Below, one piece after another: positions 33,988 through 43,994 of a stretch of DNA of 64,000 bases. Both the position numbers and the translations under genes were made by a program. Position 1 is the first letter of the stretch; each line of letters starts with the position of its first letter. Below the pieces are notes generated by a model that did not search any database, was not told the origin of the DNA, and saw only the letters and a list, made by a program, of their open reading frames with translations. Source of the DNA: Chloroflexota bacterium (GTDB lineage: Bacteria; Chloroflexota; Anaerolineae; Anaerolineales; Villigracilaceae); assembly GCA_016195815.1 (NCBI GenBank), contig JACPYX010000020.1, positions 30,648 to 94,647 of the forward strand, written 5' to 3'.

Positions 33988-34022
33988 AAACAGGCTCCGT
34001 CTCACTGGCGGAGCCTGTTTTT
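33988..34022. terminator. Bidirectional terminator between yggU and the lytic transglycosylase gene
   Basis: AAACAGGCTCCG / CGGAGCCTGTTT, a 12-bp stem with a 9-nt loop and T-run; A-run on the opposite side. Confidence 0.85.
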
Positions 34023-34038
34023 GTTGGTCGCGCATTGA

Positions 34039-36474
34039 TTATTGGATCGGGCTGTACAGCCTTCTGTAAATTACATAGATCTCATAAATATTGCGGATGT
34101 ACTGCCGCGTCTCTTCAAAGCGAACGGACTCAAGAAAGAGATCGGGGTCGCCTCTTGAGAGTCTTTCCCATTCGAGGGCGTTTCCGGGGCCTCCGTTATA
34201 AGCGGCCAGCGCGCCGTACAGATCGCCGCCCATCAGGTCACGGTTTGAGGCGAGATAATACGATCCAAAAATGATGCTTACGTTTGGCTGGTACAGTTGA
34301 TCGGGGCCATAGTTGATCGGCCAGCCGAGAGCCTTTGCAAGACTGCCCCCCGTGCCGGGGACGATCTGCATCAAACCGCGCGCGCCGACGGTCGAACTGA
34401 TGAAGCCCTCGAACAGACTTTCCTGCCGCACCACGCTGAATAAAAAGAGCGGATCGAACCCATTAGTCTGCGCGGCGGGCACAATTAAATCGTTGTAATA
34501 CAGCCCATATCGAACGTGGCTGAAATAAGGAGGGGCCATCATCGAAGACGCGCTGTCGTTCAATCCGGCCAGGGTCAACACTTGGCGCGCAGCGAAGATG
34601 CCTGGGCGATACAACCCCAGGTCGAGCAAATAATTGGCAAGCCGATAAGTGGGAATCGCGTCCGCGGAAATCGAATTACGCAGGTCTTCGAATTCGAGGC
34701 GCGCATCCTCATACTGGCCGAGTGTCCACAACTCAGTGCCGCGTATCACGCGCGGTTCCGATGCGAGCGCGCCGAGGCCTGTAAGGTCGGTTTCCGCGGG
34801 CAGGTTGAAGGTCAGCCTTACCCACGAGTCGGCGGCCTTGCGTTCAACGGTCAGGTCAAAGGTCAAGTTGGCGGCGGATGGCGATTCGAAAGGAGCGCGG
34901 CCCGCCAGCAGGTCGCGCGTGCGTTCGCTGTAATATCCGCCGGGATCCGTGTTTTGGGCAAGCTGCCATGCGGCTTGTGTTTCGCTGGTGTTGCCGAGCT
35001 TCTGCTGTGTTTTGCCAATCCACATATAAGCGCGCGCCTTGTCTTCGAGCGCCAGCGACAGAATTAGACTGCGCTGAAAAAGTGTGAGTGCCGCCTTGTA
35101 ATCGGTCTGGCGATATTGCATAATGCCCGCCCAAAAGACGGCAGTGGGCGCCTGCTGATTTCCAGGATATTCGTTTGCGACTCGTTCCCAGACCTTCCCG
35201 GCATCGTCGAAACGGCCATCGCGTTCGAGGATGCGTGCCGCGCTCATCAACGCGTCCGGCGCTTGTGTGGACGAGGGAGCGGCTTTGACGTAAGCGAGCA
35301 AAGTATCCGCCGCGGCTGGATACTGATTAAGGTACACCCACTGAATATAGGCTTTCTGATCCCATGCGTCGGCCCATTTGGGATGCGTTGAATAATTCTG
35401 AATAAAGATCGTGAATTCGTCGGAGGCCGCCTGGTATTTTTGCAATTCCCGCAAAGACAGGGCGCGGTAATAATGGGCCGTGCCGTCGTTGACCGGGTTG
35501 GCGGCGAGATAGCGGTCGAAGGCGGCCAGCGCCACATCGTATTGACCGGCAAAATAATCTGTCAGGCCGCGGTCAAGGTCGCTGACTTGAACGTTTGCGT
35601 TGATCAGTTCAACCAGTGCCAGATAGGAATAATACGAAAGCGGATAATTTTCGACTGCATGACGGAAACGCGCGTAAGCCTCGTCTTTTTTGTTTAGCGA
35701 CAGATAGGCCTGGCCTGCCCGATAATCCATCTGCGCGCGTGTGTAATCGTTGGTGGTGTTGCCCGCGACGGAATCGTATAGTGAAAGTGCCGCGGCATAG
35801 TCACCGATTTGTGCGCGGGTTTGTGCGATTTTGATCTGGAGCGCCTGCGCGTCGTCCAGGTGGGGCGCATCCTGCGCGGACGTGTAAGCGGCCAGAGCCT
35901 CGGAATAGTTCCCAGCGGCGGTTAGCGCGTCACCGCGCAATTGCTGGACATAAGAGTCGAGCACGCCGGGTCTTACGGTGAGATACGATTGATAAGCCGC
36001 GGCGGCTTCCTCGAAGCGTTCCATCTCATAGAAAGCCCGGCCTTCGAGGAAATAAGCGTGACCCAGATGACTGGACGCTGGATATTCGGCAATCAGCTGG
36101 CGTAAAGATGCAAGCGTATCGGCATAACGCTTTTCTGTAAATTGAGCGCGAGCGAGTCCCCATAATGCCGCCGCTTTGATTTCTGGATCAGACGAATCGA
36201 TGAACGCGGCGCGATATTGCAACATGGCATTTTCGGTATCGCCATTTGCGAGTGACCTGTCGCCGTTTTCGATTCGGATAATGGGTGTGGGCGTTGGAAA
36301 CGGAGTTGACGTAGGTGTGACCAGCGCAGAAGCAGGAATTTCAGGCGTGGATGTGATGGGCGGCGATACCGGCGAACCAGGCGAACGCAGGTTGCAACTC
36401 AAAAGCGACGCGGCCAGTCCAAGTCCAAGAACGACGCGCAAAATGCGTCGTTCTTTCTGCAGAGTCTTTTTCAT
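34039..36474 (-). CDS. TPR-repeat lytic transglycosylase lipoprotein
   Basis: An 811-aa envelope protein resembling Slt70 in plan. A lipobox (LAASLLSC, Cys about residue 26) and a Pro/Thr linker precede about 500 residues of TPR-like helices, then a C-terminal SLT domain with the catalytic Glu in FSVVRQESLF, STVGARGLMQIVP and LYGALAAYNGGPGNA. It cleaves peptidoglycan glycan strands. ATG 36474 is chosen over the longer ORF from 36555: a consensus promoter ends 7 bp before it and the extra residues lack signal-peptide character. Confidence 0.9.
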   Translation of the reverse strand: MKKTLQKERRILRVVLGLGLAASLLSCNLRSPGSPVSPPITSTPEIPASALVTPTSTPFPTPTPIIRIENGDRSLANGDTENAMLQYRAAFIDSSDPEIKAAALWGLARAQFTEKRYADTLASLRQLIAEYPASSHLGHAYFLEGRAFYEMERFEEAAAAYQSYLTVRPGVLDSYVQQLRGDALTAAGNYSEALAAYTSAQDAPHLDDAQALQIKIAQTRAQIGDYAAALSLYDSVAGNTTNDYTRAQMDYRAGQAYLSLNKKDEAYARFRHAVENYPLSYYSYLALVELINANVQVSDLDRGLTDYFAGQYDVALAAFDRYLAANPVNDGTAHYYRALSLRELQKYQAASDEFTIFIQNYSTHPKWADAWDQKAYIQWVYLNQYPAAADTLLAYVKAAPSSTQAPDALMSAARILERDGRFDDAGKVWERVANEYPGNQQAPTAVFWAGIMQYRQTDYKAALTLFQRSLILSLALEDKARAYMWIGKTQQKLGNTSETQAAWQLAQNTDPGGYYSERTRDLLAGRAPFESPSAANLTFDLTVERKAADSWVRLTFNLPAETDLTGLGALASEPRVIRGTELWTLGQYEDARLEFEDLRNSISADAIPTYRLANYLLDLGLYRPGIFAARQVLTLAGLNDSASSMMAPPYFSHVRYGLYYNDLIVPAAQTNGFDPLFLFSVVRQESLFEGFISSTVGARGLMQIVPGTGGSLAKALGWPINYGPDQLYQPNVSIIFGSYYLASNRDLMGGDLYGALAAYNGGPGNALEWERLSRGDPDLFLESVRFEETRQYIRNIYEIYVIYRRLYSPIQ

Positions 36475-36481
36475 GGCATTT

Positions 36482-36510
36482 CTTATACTGGTAAAGCAAG
36501 AGCGTGTCAA
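36482..36510 (-). promoter_or_regulatory. Consensus promoter of the leaderless transglycosylase gene
   Basis: TTGACA (36505-36510), 17-bp spacer, TATAAG (36482-36487) on the minus strand. The -10 ends 7 bp before the ATG at 36474. Confidence 0.8.
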
Positions 36511-36559
36511 GCGGGCATCCGCGATCCCATTTGGCTTTCGTTTTGCTTCGTTCAATTTC

Positions 36560-36588
36560 TAGACAATATCATCGGCGCATGATAAACT
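36560..36588 (+). promoter_or_regulatory. Promoter of the adenosine kinase-ahcY pair
   Basis: TAGACA (36560-36565), 17-bp spacer, TAAACT (36583-36588); transcript start near 36595. Confidence 0.65.
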
Positions 36589-36604
36589 CTTGCCGCTGAA
36601 CAAG

Positions 36605-36630
36605 GCGCACTCGCGAGAGTGCGCGTTTTT
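36605..36630 (+). terminator. Leader terminator upstream of the adenosine kinase gene
   Basis: GCGCACTC-GCGA-GAGTGCGC (GNRA-type tetraloop) followed by GTTTTT. It lies within about 35 nt of the predicted transcript start and 63 nt before the ATG at 36693, with no upstream plus-strand gene to terminate. Confidence 0.65.
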
Positions 36631-36648
36631 CTGCGAGTTGCGCAAAAT

Positions 36649-36679
36649 CGTTGTGATGATGTTATGCAGATTCACAACG
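36649..36679 (+). promoter_or_regulatory. Leader hairpin next to the ribosome-binding site
   Basis: Perfect 8-bp inverted repeat CGTTGTGA / TCACAACG with a 15-nt loop, ending one base before the GTGAGGA ribosome-binding site of the kinase gene. Confidence 0.5.
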
Positions 36680-36692
36680 AGTGAGGAAATCA

Positions 36693-37649
36693 ATGGACAT
36701 ACTTCTAACCGGCTCTGTCGCTTACGATTACCTGATGACCTTCCCGGGTTTGTTCAAGGAACAAATCCTGCCCGAACGCCTGGCTTCGATCAGCCTTTCT
36801 TTTTTGGTCGATTCCATGTCGAAACAGCGCGGCGGCATCGCACCCAACATCGCGTACACCATGGCTCTGCTGGGCGAGAAGCCGCGCGTCATGGCGACAG
36901 TGGGCGAGGACTTCGGCGACTACCGCGCCTGGCTCGACTCAAAAGGCGTGGACACCGGCCTGATGAAAGTCGTCCCCGGAGAATTCACCGCTTCCTTCTT
37001 CGCGACCACGGACCGGGCTTCCGCACAAATTGCCTCTTTTTACCCCGGAGCAATGGGACAGTCCGCTACGCAATCGTTGAAAGATTTAGCCAAGAAGCCT
37101 GATTTGGTCGTGGTCTCTCCCAGCGCGCCAGATGCGATGATGAAGTTTCCGGCTGAATGCCGCGAATTGGGAATCAAATATCTTTACGATCCGAGCCAGC
37201 AAGTCCTTCGACTCGAAGGCGGCGAATTGGCGCGCGATATGGAAGGCGCGTATTTCCTGTTCTGCAACGACTACGAATTTGATTTGATCTCCAAAAAGAC
37301 CGGCTGGGATTTACAACACATCCTCAAGCACGTCAAAGTATTGGTCATCACACGCGGCAATCAGGGCGCGAATCTTTACACCGATGGACAGGAATTTTTC
37401 ATCCCTACCGTGCCCGAGGAAGTGATCGTTGACCCGACCGGCGTCGGCGACGCGTTTCGCGGCGGCTTTTTGATGGGCTACTCGCGCGGCTTCGACTGGA
37501 CGCTATGCGGCGAGATCGGCTCACTGGCGGCGGTTTATTGTCTCGAACAGCGCGGACCGCAGAGTCACAATTACACAAAGAAGGAATTTGTCGAACGTTT
37601 TAGAAAGCATTTCGATGACAAAGGCAAGTTGAACGAATTGTTGAAATAA
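36693..37649 (+). CDS. PfkB-family kinase, probable adenosine kinase
   Basis: A 318-aa ribokinase-superfamily enzyme with a C-terminal anion-hole/catalytic motif DPTGVGDAFRGG and an N-terminal substrate segment (GGIAPNIAYTMALLG). Standing just before S-adenosylhomocysteine hydrolase, it is best read as adenosine kinase, removing the adenosine product and pulling the readily reversible hydrolase reaction forward. ATG 36693 with GTGAGGA is preferred to a GTG at 36681. Other sugar specificities cannot be excluded by motif alone. Confidence 0.83.
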   Translation: MDILLTGSVAYDYLMTFPGLFKEQILPERLASISLSFLVDSMSKQRGGIAPNIAYTMALLGEKPRVMATVGEDFGDYRAWLDSKGVDTGLMKVVPGEFTASFFATTDRASAQIASFYPGAMGQSATQSLKDLAKKPDLVVVSPSAPDAMMKFPAECRELGIKYLYDPSQQVLRLEGGELARDMEGAYFLFCNDYEFDLISKKTGWDLQHILKHVKVLVITRGNQGANLYTDGQEFFIPTVPEEVIVDPTGVGDAFRGGFLMGYSRGFDWTLCGEIGSLAAVYCLEQRGPQSHNYTKKEFVERFRKHFDDKGKLNELLK

Positions 37650-37678
37650 TTAATTGGAGTGCCAGGTCAGCGGACTGA

Positions 37679-38977
<1,299 letters not shown>

Positions 38978-39019
38978 GCCAGCAGGCGTATACAAATTCA
39001 CCATACGTAAAACAATCCC

Positions 39020-39053
39020 GCATCCACAGGCAGGATGTTTTGCGGGACGGCGC
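39020..39053 (+). other. Structured segment downstream of ahcY
   Basis: TCCCGC (39026 region) pairs with GCGGGA, and ATCC with GGAT inside it, leaving a GTTTT bulge. Together with the terminator at 39065 it forms about 110 nt of folded RNA potential after the ahcY stop. It may be a 3' UTR element or small RNA. Confidence 0.35.
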
Positions 39054-39064
39054 GTAACATCACT

Positions 39065-39129
39065 AAATAACTTCCGGTCAAAACCTTCTAATAGCTTTTG
39101 GAATCGGTTTTCCCCGGAAGTTATTTTTT
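39065..39129 (+). terminator. Extended intrinsic terminator after ahcY
   Basis: Outer 13-bp stem AAATAACTTCCGG / CCGGAAGTTATTT, an inner AAAACC / GGTTTT pair, and a T-run at 39124-39129. It is unusually long for a terminator. Confidence 0.75.
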
Positions 39130-39175
39130 AAACTCAATGGAATATAAGACAGCCAAAGATAAATTTCTACAAGAG

Positions 39176-40006
39176 TTATAGAATGCCTGCCAGGCCGGCA
39201 TAGATTGCCAGTGCGATTAATACTCCAAATGTCCCGCATGAAAAATTGACCCAGTCATTGTCGAGCCATTTCCAGCCGCGTGTGTGGATGGTCGGCGTGC
39301 CGCAAGTGTGGAGCGGATGCTTTTCGGTTTCCTTTTGATCTGCCGGGCAAAAATACATGGCTTGTACGGTCGCGCCGAGCAGAGAGTCGAACAGTGAGCC
39401 GAGCAGGCCAGAGATAGTAACCAGTGAGAAAATTATCCAGAGATCAATAGCGGAGGCCTCAACTACACTCGGCGCGAGAAGCGCGGCCAGCGTGCCGATA
39501 ACGGACGCGCCCAAAAGTGCCGCGCCGGTTCCCCATAACGAGACCCCGCCCGAAGTCCCCTTTTCGACGCGCTTTCTTAAATCCGTAATCATGCGCGGCT
39601 GGGTCGGATTCAGCACGCCCAACTCCGTCGCCCAGGTATCCGCGTTGACAGAGGCCAGCGCTGCCGCGAATCCGAGCCAGGGCCAAAGCGCGCCTGGGAA
39701 GAAGAAATACAGCATGACGAAGAGAGTCGCTGCGCCGCCGTTGCCAAAGACCTGCCCTGCGTCGCGTTGCCCGCCTTTGGAGAATTTTTCGTTCAAGGCC
39801 TGTTTGCGTTTTTTGAAAGCGCGCGTGAGGGCTGTGGATGTGATGAAGAAAGTCAGCAGGAGGATCGCCCAAGAAAGCCCTCCCAGCCCGAAGACAATCG
39901 CGCCGATAAAAACCGCGGCGAAAGCCCCGCCCGGACTCAGGCTGTGAACGCGATATGCAAGGAAGGCGATGATGGCGCCAAGTAAAAGGCCAACAAGAAA
40001 CTGCAT
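39176..40006 (-). CDS. DUF92 family membrane protein (VTE6/phytyl-phosphate-kinase-like)
   Basis: A 276-aa protein with about seven hydrophobic segments and DUF92 signatures: QRDAGQVFGNGG, ASVNADTWATELG, KGTSGGVSLWGT and GLLGSLFDSLLGATVQ. Plant and cyanobacterial relatives (VTE6) phosphorylate phytyl phosphate; bacterial roles are mostly unknown, perhaps isoprenoid-phosphate metabolism. ATG 40006 lies 5 bp after the stop of the PH-like protein gene; the longer ORF overlaps that gene and lacks support. Confidence 0.85.
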   Translation of the reverse strand: MQFLVGLLLGAIIAFLAYRVHSLSPGGAFAAVFIGAIVFGLGGLSWAILLLTFFITSTALTRAFKKRKQALNEKFSKGGQRDAGQVFGNGGAATLFVMLYFFFPGALWPWLGFAAALASVNADTWATELGVLNPTQPRMITDLRKRVEKGTSGGVSLWGTGAALLGASVIGTLAALLAPSVVEASAIDLWIIFSLVTISGLLGSLFDSLLGATVQAMYFCPADQKETEKHPLHTCGTPTIHTRGWKWLDNDWVNFSCGTFGVLIALAIYAGLAGIL

Positions 40007-40011
40007 ATTGA

Positions 40012-40917
40012 TCAGACGGGCGTGCTGATGATGAAGAGCACCGCGATCAAGAATAGCAGGCTTGTCAGCGCGCTCGAAGCCCAGACCACGAAGGAGAGCA
40101 CGCGTTGTTTTTCCCAACGATAAAAATATAGGCCTGCAGCCCAGCCGGTCAATGCCAGCAAAGTGCTGACGAGCGGCACGATGATCAATTGCACAGATGG
40201 CACAGCCGCTACGGTTCGATCAGGTGCGAAGCCCAGCGCCACGCGCGGGAAGGATGGAATCAGCAGGCTGACCCATACAAACAAGCCGACATTCAGGAAC
40301 AACGCAGCCAGCCAGAGATAACGCGCTAATCCGCTTTCCCATGCCAGCGTAACCACAAAAGATGGATACACCGACTTTGCCTGTGCAGGGATCAGGCTTC
40401 CAAGTTCGGTGGCGCGCGCAAAGGTTTGAGTGAATTCGTGTGGGTTGGAGGGTGAAATGGCGTACACGCGCCTGGCAGTGGCAACCAATAAAAGATTTTT
40501 TGCGTCGGACGCTATGAACTCAACCAGGCCCATGTCAACATGTCGGCGCAGCCCAAGCACCGCGCCGGGCATGGATGTTGGAGGAAGTCCAAGCGGGTGC
40601 GTGAGGTCCTGCGCCGAGCGGATCCATTCAATGTCGGTCAGCGGAATATCTTCGTCGCGCAGGCCCCAGCGTATTTCAAGGCTGTCGCGGTCGAGAATAT
40701 ATTCGGCGCGCGCCAGCGAGTAGGCGCGGTATCCAAAGATGGGAACCGGCGCGAAGGCCATCAAGCCGGCCAAAAGATAAACGACGAAATTTGGGCCGAC
40801 ATCCGTGCGCGCCAGGTTTATGAATCCCCAGGCCGAGATTGCAAGCAGGATCGCAAGCACGACTCCGTGAAGAATAAGCCCGGCACGTTTGGCCGGCGGA
40901 AAAAGCCCGGTGTTCAC
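40012..40917 (-). CDS. Membrane protein with PH-like domain
   Basis: A 301-aa protein with two N-terminal helices (about 12-75), a bacterial PH-like soluble domain (about 80-185; YILDRDSLEIRWGLRDEDIPLTDIEWI) and further C-terminal helices. The GTG at 40917 overlaps the DegT aminotransferase stop as GTGA, indicating translational coupling. The function is unknown. Confidence 0.7.
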   Translation of the reverse strand: MNTGLFPPAKRAGLILHGVVLAILLAISAWGFINLARTDVGPNFVVYLLAGLMAFAPVPIFGYRAYSLARAEYILDRDSLEIRWGLRDEDIPLTDIEWIRSAQDLTHPLGLPPTSMPGAVLGLRRHVDMGLVEFIASDAKNLLLVATARRVYAISPSNPHEFTQTFARATELGSLIPAQAKSVYPSFVVTLAWESGLARYLWLAALFLNVGLFVWVSLLIPSFPRVALGFAPDRTVAAVPSVQLIIVPLVSTLLALTGWAAGLYFYRWEKQRVLSFVVWASSALTSLLFLIAVLFIISTPV

Positions 40918-42068
40918 ACGGCCTCTATCTCGTCCCGGATCGCGGCGCAAACGGCTTCAACCTGCGCCTCAGTCATCACGCTGCTGAATGGCACGGCCAG
41001 CCCGCGGCGTCCCAGGTCTTCGGTCACGGGGAAATCGCCTGCGCGCCATCCAAAGCGTTCGGCCATGTAAGGTTGAAGATGAATGGGGAGGAAATATGGG
41101 CGCACTGGAATGCCGCGCGCATCCAATCTCTTTGCGATGTCGTCGCGATTGATCCTTGCATCGAAACGGATGACGTATACGAACCACGACATGCGCGTGG
41201 TGGACGATTCGACGAACGGGACTTCGACTGCGGGGATTTCAGAAAGTCTCGCTTCATACCACGCCGCAACCTGTTCCCGTTTTTTGAGCAGTTCATCCAG
41301 CCTTTGCATTTGCGCCTGCCCCAGCGCGGCCGACATTTCGTCAATGCGATAGTTGTAACCGAGGTGGGTGTGTTGAAGCCAGGTATCGCCCGGTGCGCGT
41401 CCCTGGTTGCGGAGAGCGCGCATGAAATCGGCGGCTTTGTCATCGTTCGTGATGATGACCCCGCCTTCGCCGGTGGTGATTTGTTTATTCGGATAAAAGG
41501 CGAACACACCGAAATCGCCAAGCGTCCCGGCCTGTTTGCCTTTATAAGTTGCGCCGAGGGCCTCACACGAATCTTCTATGACCTTTAGATCGTGTTTGCG
41601 GGCGACGGCGTTGATGGCGTCCATGTCGGCGGGTTGGCCGAAAACGTCAACTGGTAGAAGGGCTTTTAATTTCGCGTTCTTTGATTTGCCTTTGCGCGGC
41701 AAATACTTATCAATGTTATCCGCCGCGTCTGCCAGTAGTTCAGGATTGATATTGCCCGTGCGGGCATCCACGTCCACAAAAATCGGGATCGCATTTTCGA
41801 ACAGCATCACATTTGAGGATGCCACAAACGAGAAGGGCGTGGTGATAACAAGGTCGCCTGTGCCGATGCCCGCCGCGCGTACGCATAGATGCAGTCCCGC
41901 CGTGCCAGAATTTACCGCAACGGCATGTTTCGCGCCGGTTAGATCGCAAAAAGTTTTTTCAAAGGCGGGCGTATGTTTGCCCATGCTCAGAATGGGCGTG
42001 TTGAGAACTTCCTGGACGGCCTGGCGATCTGCGTCGGTCAAGTCCGGGGATGACATGTGGATGTGCAT
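40914..42068 (-). CDS. DegT/DnrJ/EryC1 aminotransferase
   Basis: A 384-aa PLP-dependent sugar aminotransferase. Motifs: SSPDLTDADRQAVQEVL, AVNSGTAGLHLCVRAAGI, VDVDARTGNINPELL, VIEDSCEALGATYKG, the PLP Lys in FAFYPNKQITTGEGG and NYRIDEMSAALGQAQ. It makes amino sugars from keto-sugar nucleotides, usually for surface polysaccharides. The neighbouring epimerase at 45433 could feed the same pathway. It is coupled to the PH-like membrane protein gene. Confidence 0.92.
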   Translation of the reverse strand: MHIHMSSPDLTDADRQAVQEVLNTPILSMGKHTPAFEKTFCDLTGAKHAVAVNSGTAGLHLCVRAAGIGTGDLVITTPFSFVASSNVMLFENAIPIFVDVDARTGNINPELLADAADNIDKYLPRKGKSKNAKLKALLPVDVFGQPADMDAINAVARKHDLKVIEDSCEALGATYKGKQAGTLGDFGVFAFYPNKQITTGEGGVIITNDDKAADFMRALRNQGRAPGDTWLQHTHLGYNYRIDEMSAALGQAQMQRLDELLKKREQVAAWYEARLSEIPAVEVPFVESSTTRMSWFVYVIRFDARINRDDIAKRLDARGIPVRPYFLPIHLQPYMAERFGWRAGDFPVTEDLGRRGLAVPFSSVMTEAQVEAVCAAIRDEIEAV

Positions 42069-42110
42069 AAATTGTTTTTATAAGGGCGGCCCATGCCGTC
42101 CTTGTGCCTT

Positions 42111-43319
42111 TCATAGCGCGTTTTTGATTTTGAACACGATCTCACTGATGGCCGTCAATTGATTTTCTGCAGCCTTGCGCGGTTTTAATTCTACCATCCC
42201 GGCGCGCAGATTCTTTTCTCCTACCGTCACGCGCAGCGGGCATCCGACCAGGTCGGCGTCATTGAATTTGACTCCGGCGCGTTCGTCGCGGTCGTCGAAG
42301 AGAACTGTAATGTTTTCTTTTTGCATGGCTTGATACAAGTTTTCTGCGGCCGCACGCGTATCCAGTTCTTTGCCGGGTAACTGCATGAGATACACGTTGA
42401 ATGGCGCGGCTTCTTTGGGCAGGCTCAGGCCTTTGTCATCGTGATGGGCTTCCGCCAGCGCGGACAAAACTGCATCGAAACGAATCGAACTGCGCGTAGT
42501 CAGCAAAGAAGCGTTGATAGCAGAAAGTGACTGTCCACAGTTTATACAGACATCGCCTGCTTTGGCCTGCACAAGGTCGGCGATCAATTCGGCCTTGTAG
42601 TCGCGTCCACAGTTGGTGTTGAGCAGGTGGAAGCCGGGCTGATTTGCGCCTGCGACGAGATTATTTGATTGCGGGATTAAGTCGTCCACAACGATCAATG
42701 CATCTTTCAGACCAACAGGCGAAGCATAGCCTGCGGCTGCGCCCGCTTTAGCAATTTCTTCTGCCGTTGCCGGGCGCACCTGGCCGACAAGTTTCGTCAA
42801 CTTGGCTTCGCTCATTTGCATGTCACCACGCACGACCACGAAGATAAATTTATTATCTAAAAGCCGCGTGAACATCAGGGCTTTGGCGGTTTTTTCTTTT
42901 GGCAGATTCAAAAAGTTTGCAAGCGATTCAATGGTGTTGCATTCGGGCGTCAGAATTTTCTCGAGCGGAAGTTTTGGCTCAGCCGGAAACGGAATTTTTT
43001 GGAAGCGCGCGGCTTCTCGCTGCGCCGCATAATGACAGGACGGGCATTGTAAGATTTCGTCTGGGCCGGCGGGGATGGGGAAAAATATTTCAGCGTCTTC
43101 CGCCGCGATGACAGGCAGTCCTAGCCGGCGGAATTTTTCTGAACGATTGTCATCAACTTGAAAAAAAGTTTTTAGCCTGGACAAAGATTCTTCACCCAAC
43201 TTTGTCGGCTGATTTTCGCGCGTGATGTAACCCGCGCGGGCAAGCCATGCAAAACCTTCCGTCCGTGCATTGGAGGGGGGTACGCGCTGGGTTTGGATTT
43301 GAAGGTCGCGGTAGCGCAT
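42111..43319 (-). CDS. ProRS-derived editing protein: INS (YbaK) domain plus anticodon-binding domain, catalytic core missing
   Basis: A 402-aa protein colinear with bacterial prolyl-tRNA synthetase (about 570 aa) but with the aminoacylation core deleted. Residues 1-35 match the ProRS start (TQRVPPSNARTEGFAWLARAGYI). The next recognisable block is the segment just before the editing insert (AGPDEILQCPSCHYAAQREAA, about 83-105); motifs 1 and 2 between them are gone. The INS domain (about 120-250) keeps TAKALMF, VRGDMQM and GFHLLNTNCGRDY. GDVCINCGQSL follows, the RGIEVGHIF/motif 3 part is missing, and the anticodon-binding domain (about 305-402; APFNVYLMQLPG) is present. It cannot charge tRNA; it probably clears mischarged tRNA-Pro. 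Confidence 0.82.
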   Translation of the reverse strand: MRYRDLQIQTQRVPPSNARTEGFAWLARAGYITRENQPTKLGEESLSRLKTFFQVDDNRSEKFRRLGLPVIAAEDAEIFFPIPAGPDEILQCPSCHYAAQREAARFQKIPFPAEPKLPLEKILTPECNTIESLANFLNLPKEKTAKALMFTRLLDNKFIFVVVRGDMQMSEAKLTKLVGQVRPATAEEIAKAGAAAGYASPVGLKDALIVVDDLIPQSNNLVAGANQPGFHLLNTNCGRDYKAELIADLVQAKAGDVCINCGQSLSAINASLLTTRSSIRFDAVLSALAEAHHDDKGLSLPKEAAPFNVYLMQLPGKELDTRAAAENLYQAMQKENITVLFDDRDERAGVKFNDADLVGCPLRVTVGEKNLRAGMVELKPRKAAENQLTAISEIVFKIKNAL

Positions 43320-43408
43320 AAGATCAATTAATGGCGAAGATGCAAAAACCGCAAAGATATTTATTTTTTCCCGGCATACTTTGCGTCTTCGCGATTTGTT
43401 TCATGAGA

Positions 43409-43924
43409 TCAAGCAGTTTTCTTTTTCCTGGCGTTTTTGGAATTGTTCGTTAATTCAGGGGCAGGTATGGGGATCGGCGTCTGGGCGATGGCCTGGGCCT
43501 GGGCCGCCTCTGAAGGTGTGGACTCGGGAGCCGGCTCGAGGTCCAGCTCGACCGTTTCTTCCATCCGAATTTGGCCGCGCAGGAACGCGCCTTCGTCCGT
43601 CACGAACGCGGTCGTGACCACGTCGCCCCACACGCGGCCTGTCGAGCGGATTTCCAATTTCTGAGTCGTGATGTTGCCGCGCACCGCGCCCGCCACGATG
43701 ACCGTGTTGGCGCGCACGTTTTCGCAGGTGACGCGCCCGGTCTCACCGACGACCAACATGCCGCGCAGGGCGATCTCGCCCTCGAAGGCGCCTTCGATGC
43801 GGACGCCGCCCGAACCATTGATAGCGCCGTGCCAGATGACGCCCGGCCCAAGCACGGAAGTGATGCGCTCGACGGCCTGGACTTGTTGTGTATTTTCTGT
43901 GGGAGAGGAAGCTCGTTTAAACAT
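43409..43924 (-). CDS. Bactofilin (polymer-forming cytoskeletal protein)
   Basis: A 171-aa protein with a central beta-helical DUF583 domain (about 28-125): GVIWHGAINGSGGVRIEGAFEGEI, VVGETGRVTCENVRANTVIVAGAVRGNI and GRVWGDVVT. A Pro/Ala-rich acidic tail ends in basic residues. Bactofilins polymerise without nucleotide and scaffold envelope enzymes. The ATG at 43924 is chosen because a longer ORF runs back through the fabI terminator. TAAAAT lies 8 bp upstream, so the mRNA may be leaderless. Confidence 0.9.
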   Translation of the reverse strand: MFKRASSPTENTQQVQAVERITSVLGPGVIWHGAINGSGGVRIEGAFEGEIALRGMLVVGETGRVTCENVRANTVIVAGAVRGNITTQKLEIRSTGRVWGDVVTTAFVTDEGAFLRGQIRMEETVELDLEPAPESTPSEAAQAQAIAQTPIPIPAPELTNNSKNARKKKTA

Positions 43925-43944
43925 ACGAACCAATTTTACCGTAG

Positions 43945-43979
43945 AAAAGAAAAAGGGCGGACAAAGAATGTCCGCCCTT
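43945..43979 (-). terminator. Terminator of fabI
   Basis: AAGGGCGGACA / TGTCCGCCCTT, 11-bp stem, with a T-rich run on the minus strand. Confidence 0.85.
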
Positions 43980-43994
43980 GCCCAGGCCAGTAAT

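Noticed and set aside
36589..36692. SAH or SAM riboswitch
   Set aside because: Gene context fits, but the sequence does not show the consensus cores that I recall for these classes; kept only as an unclassified structured leader.
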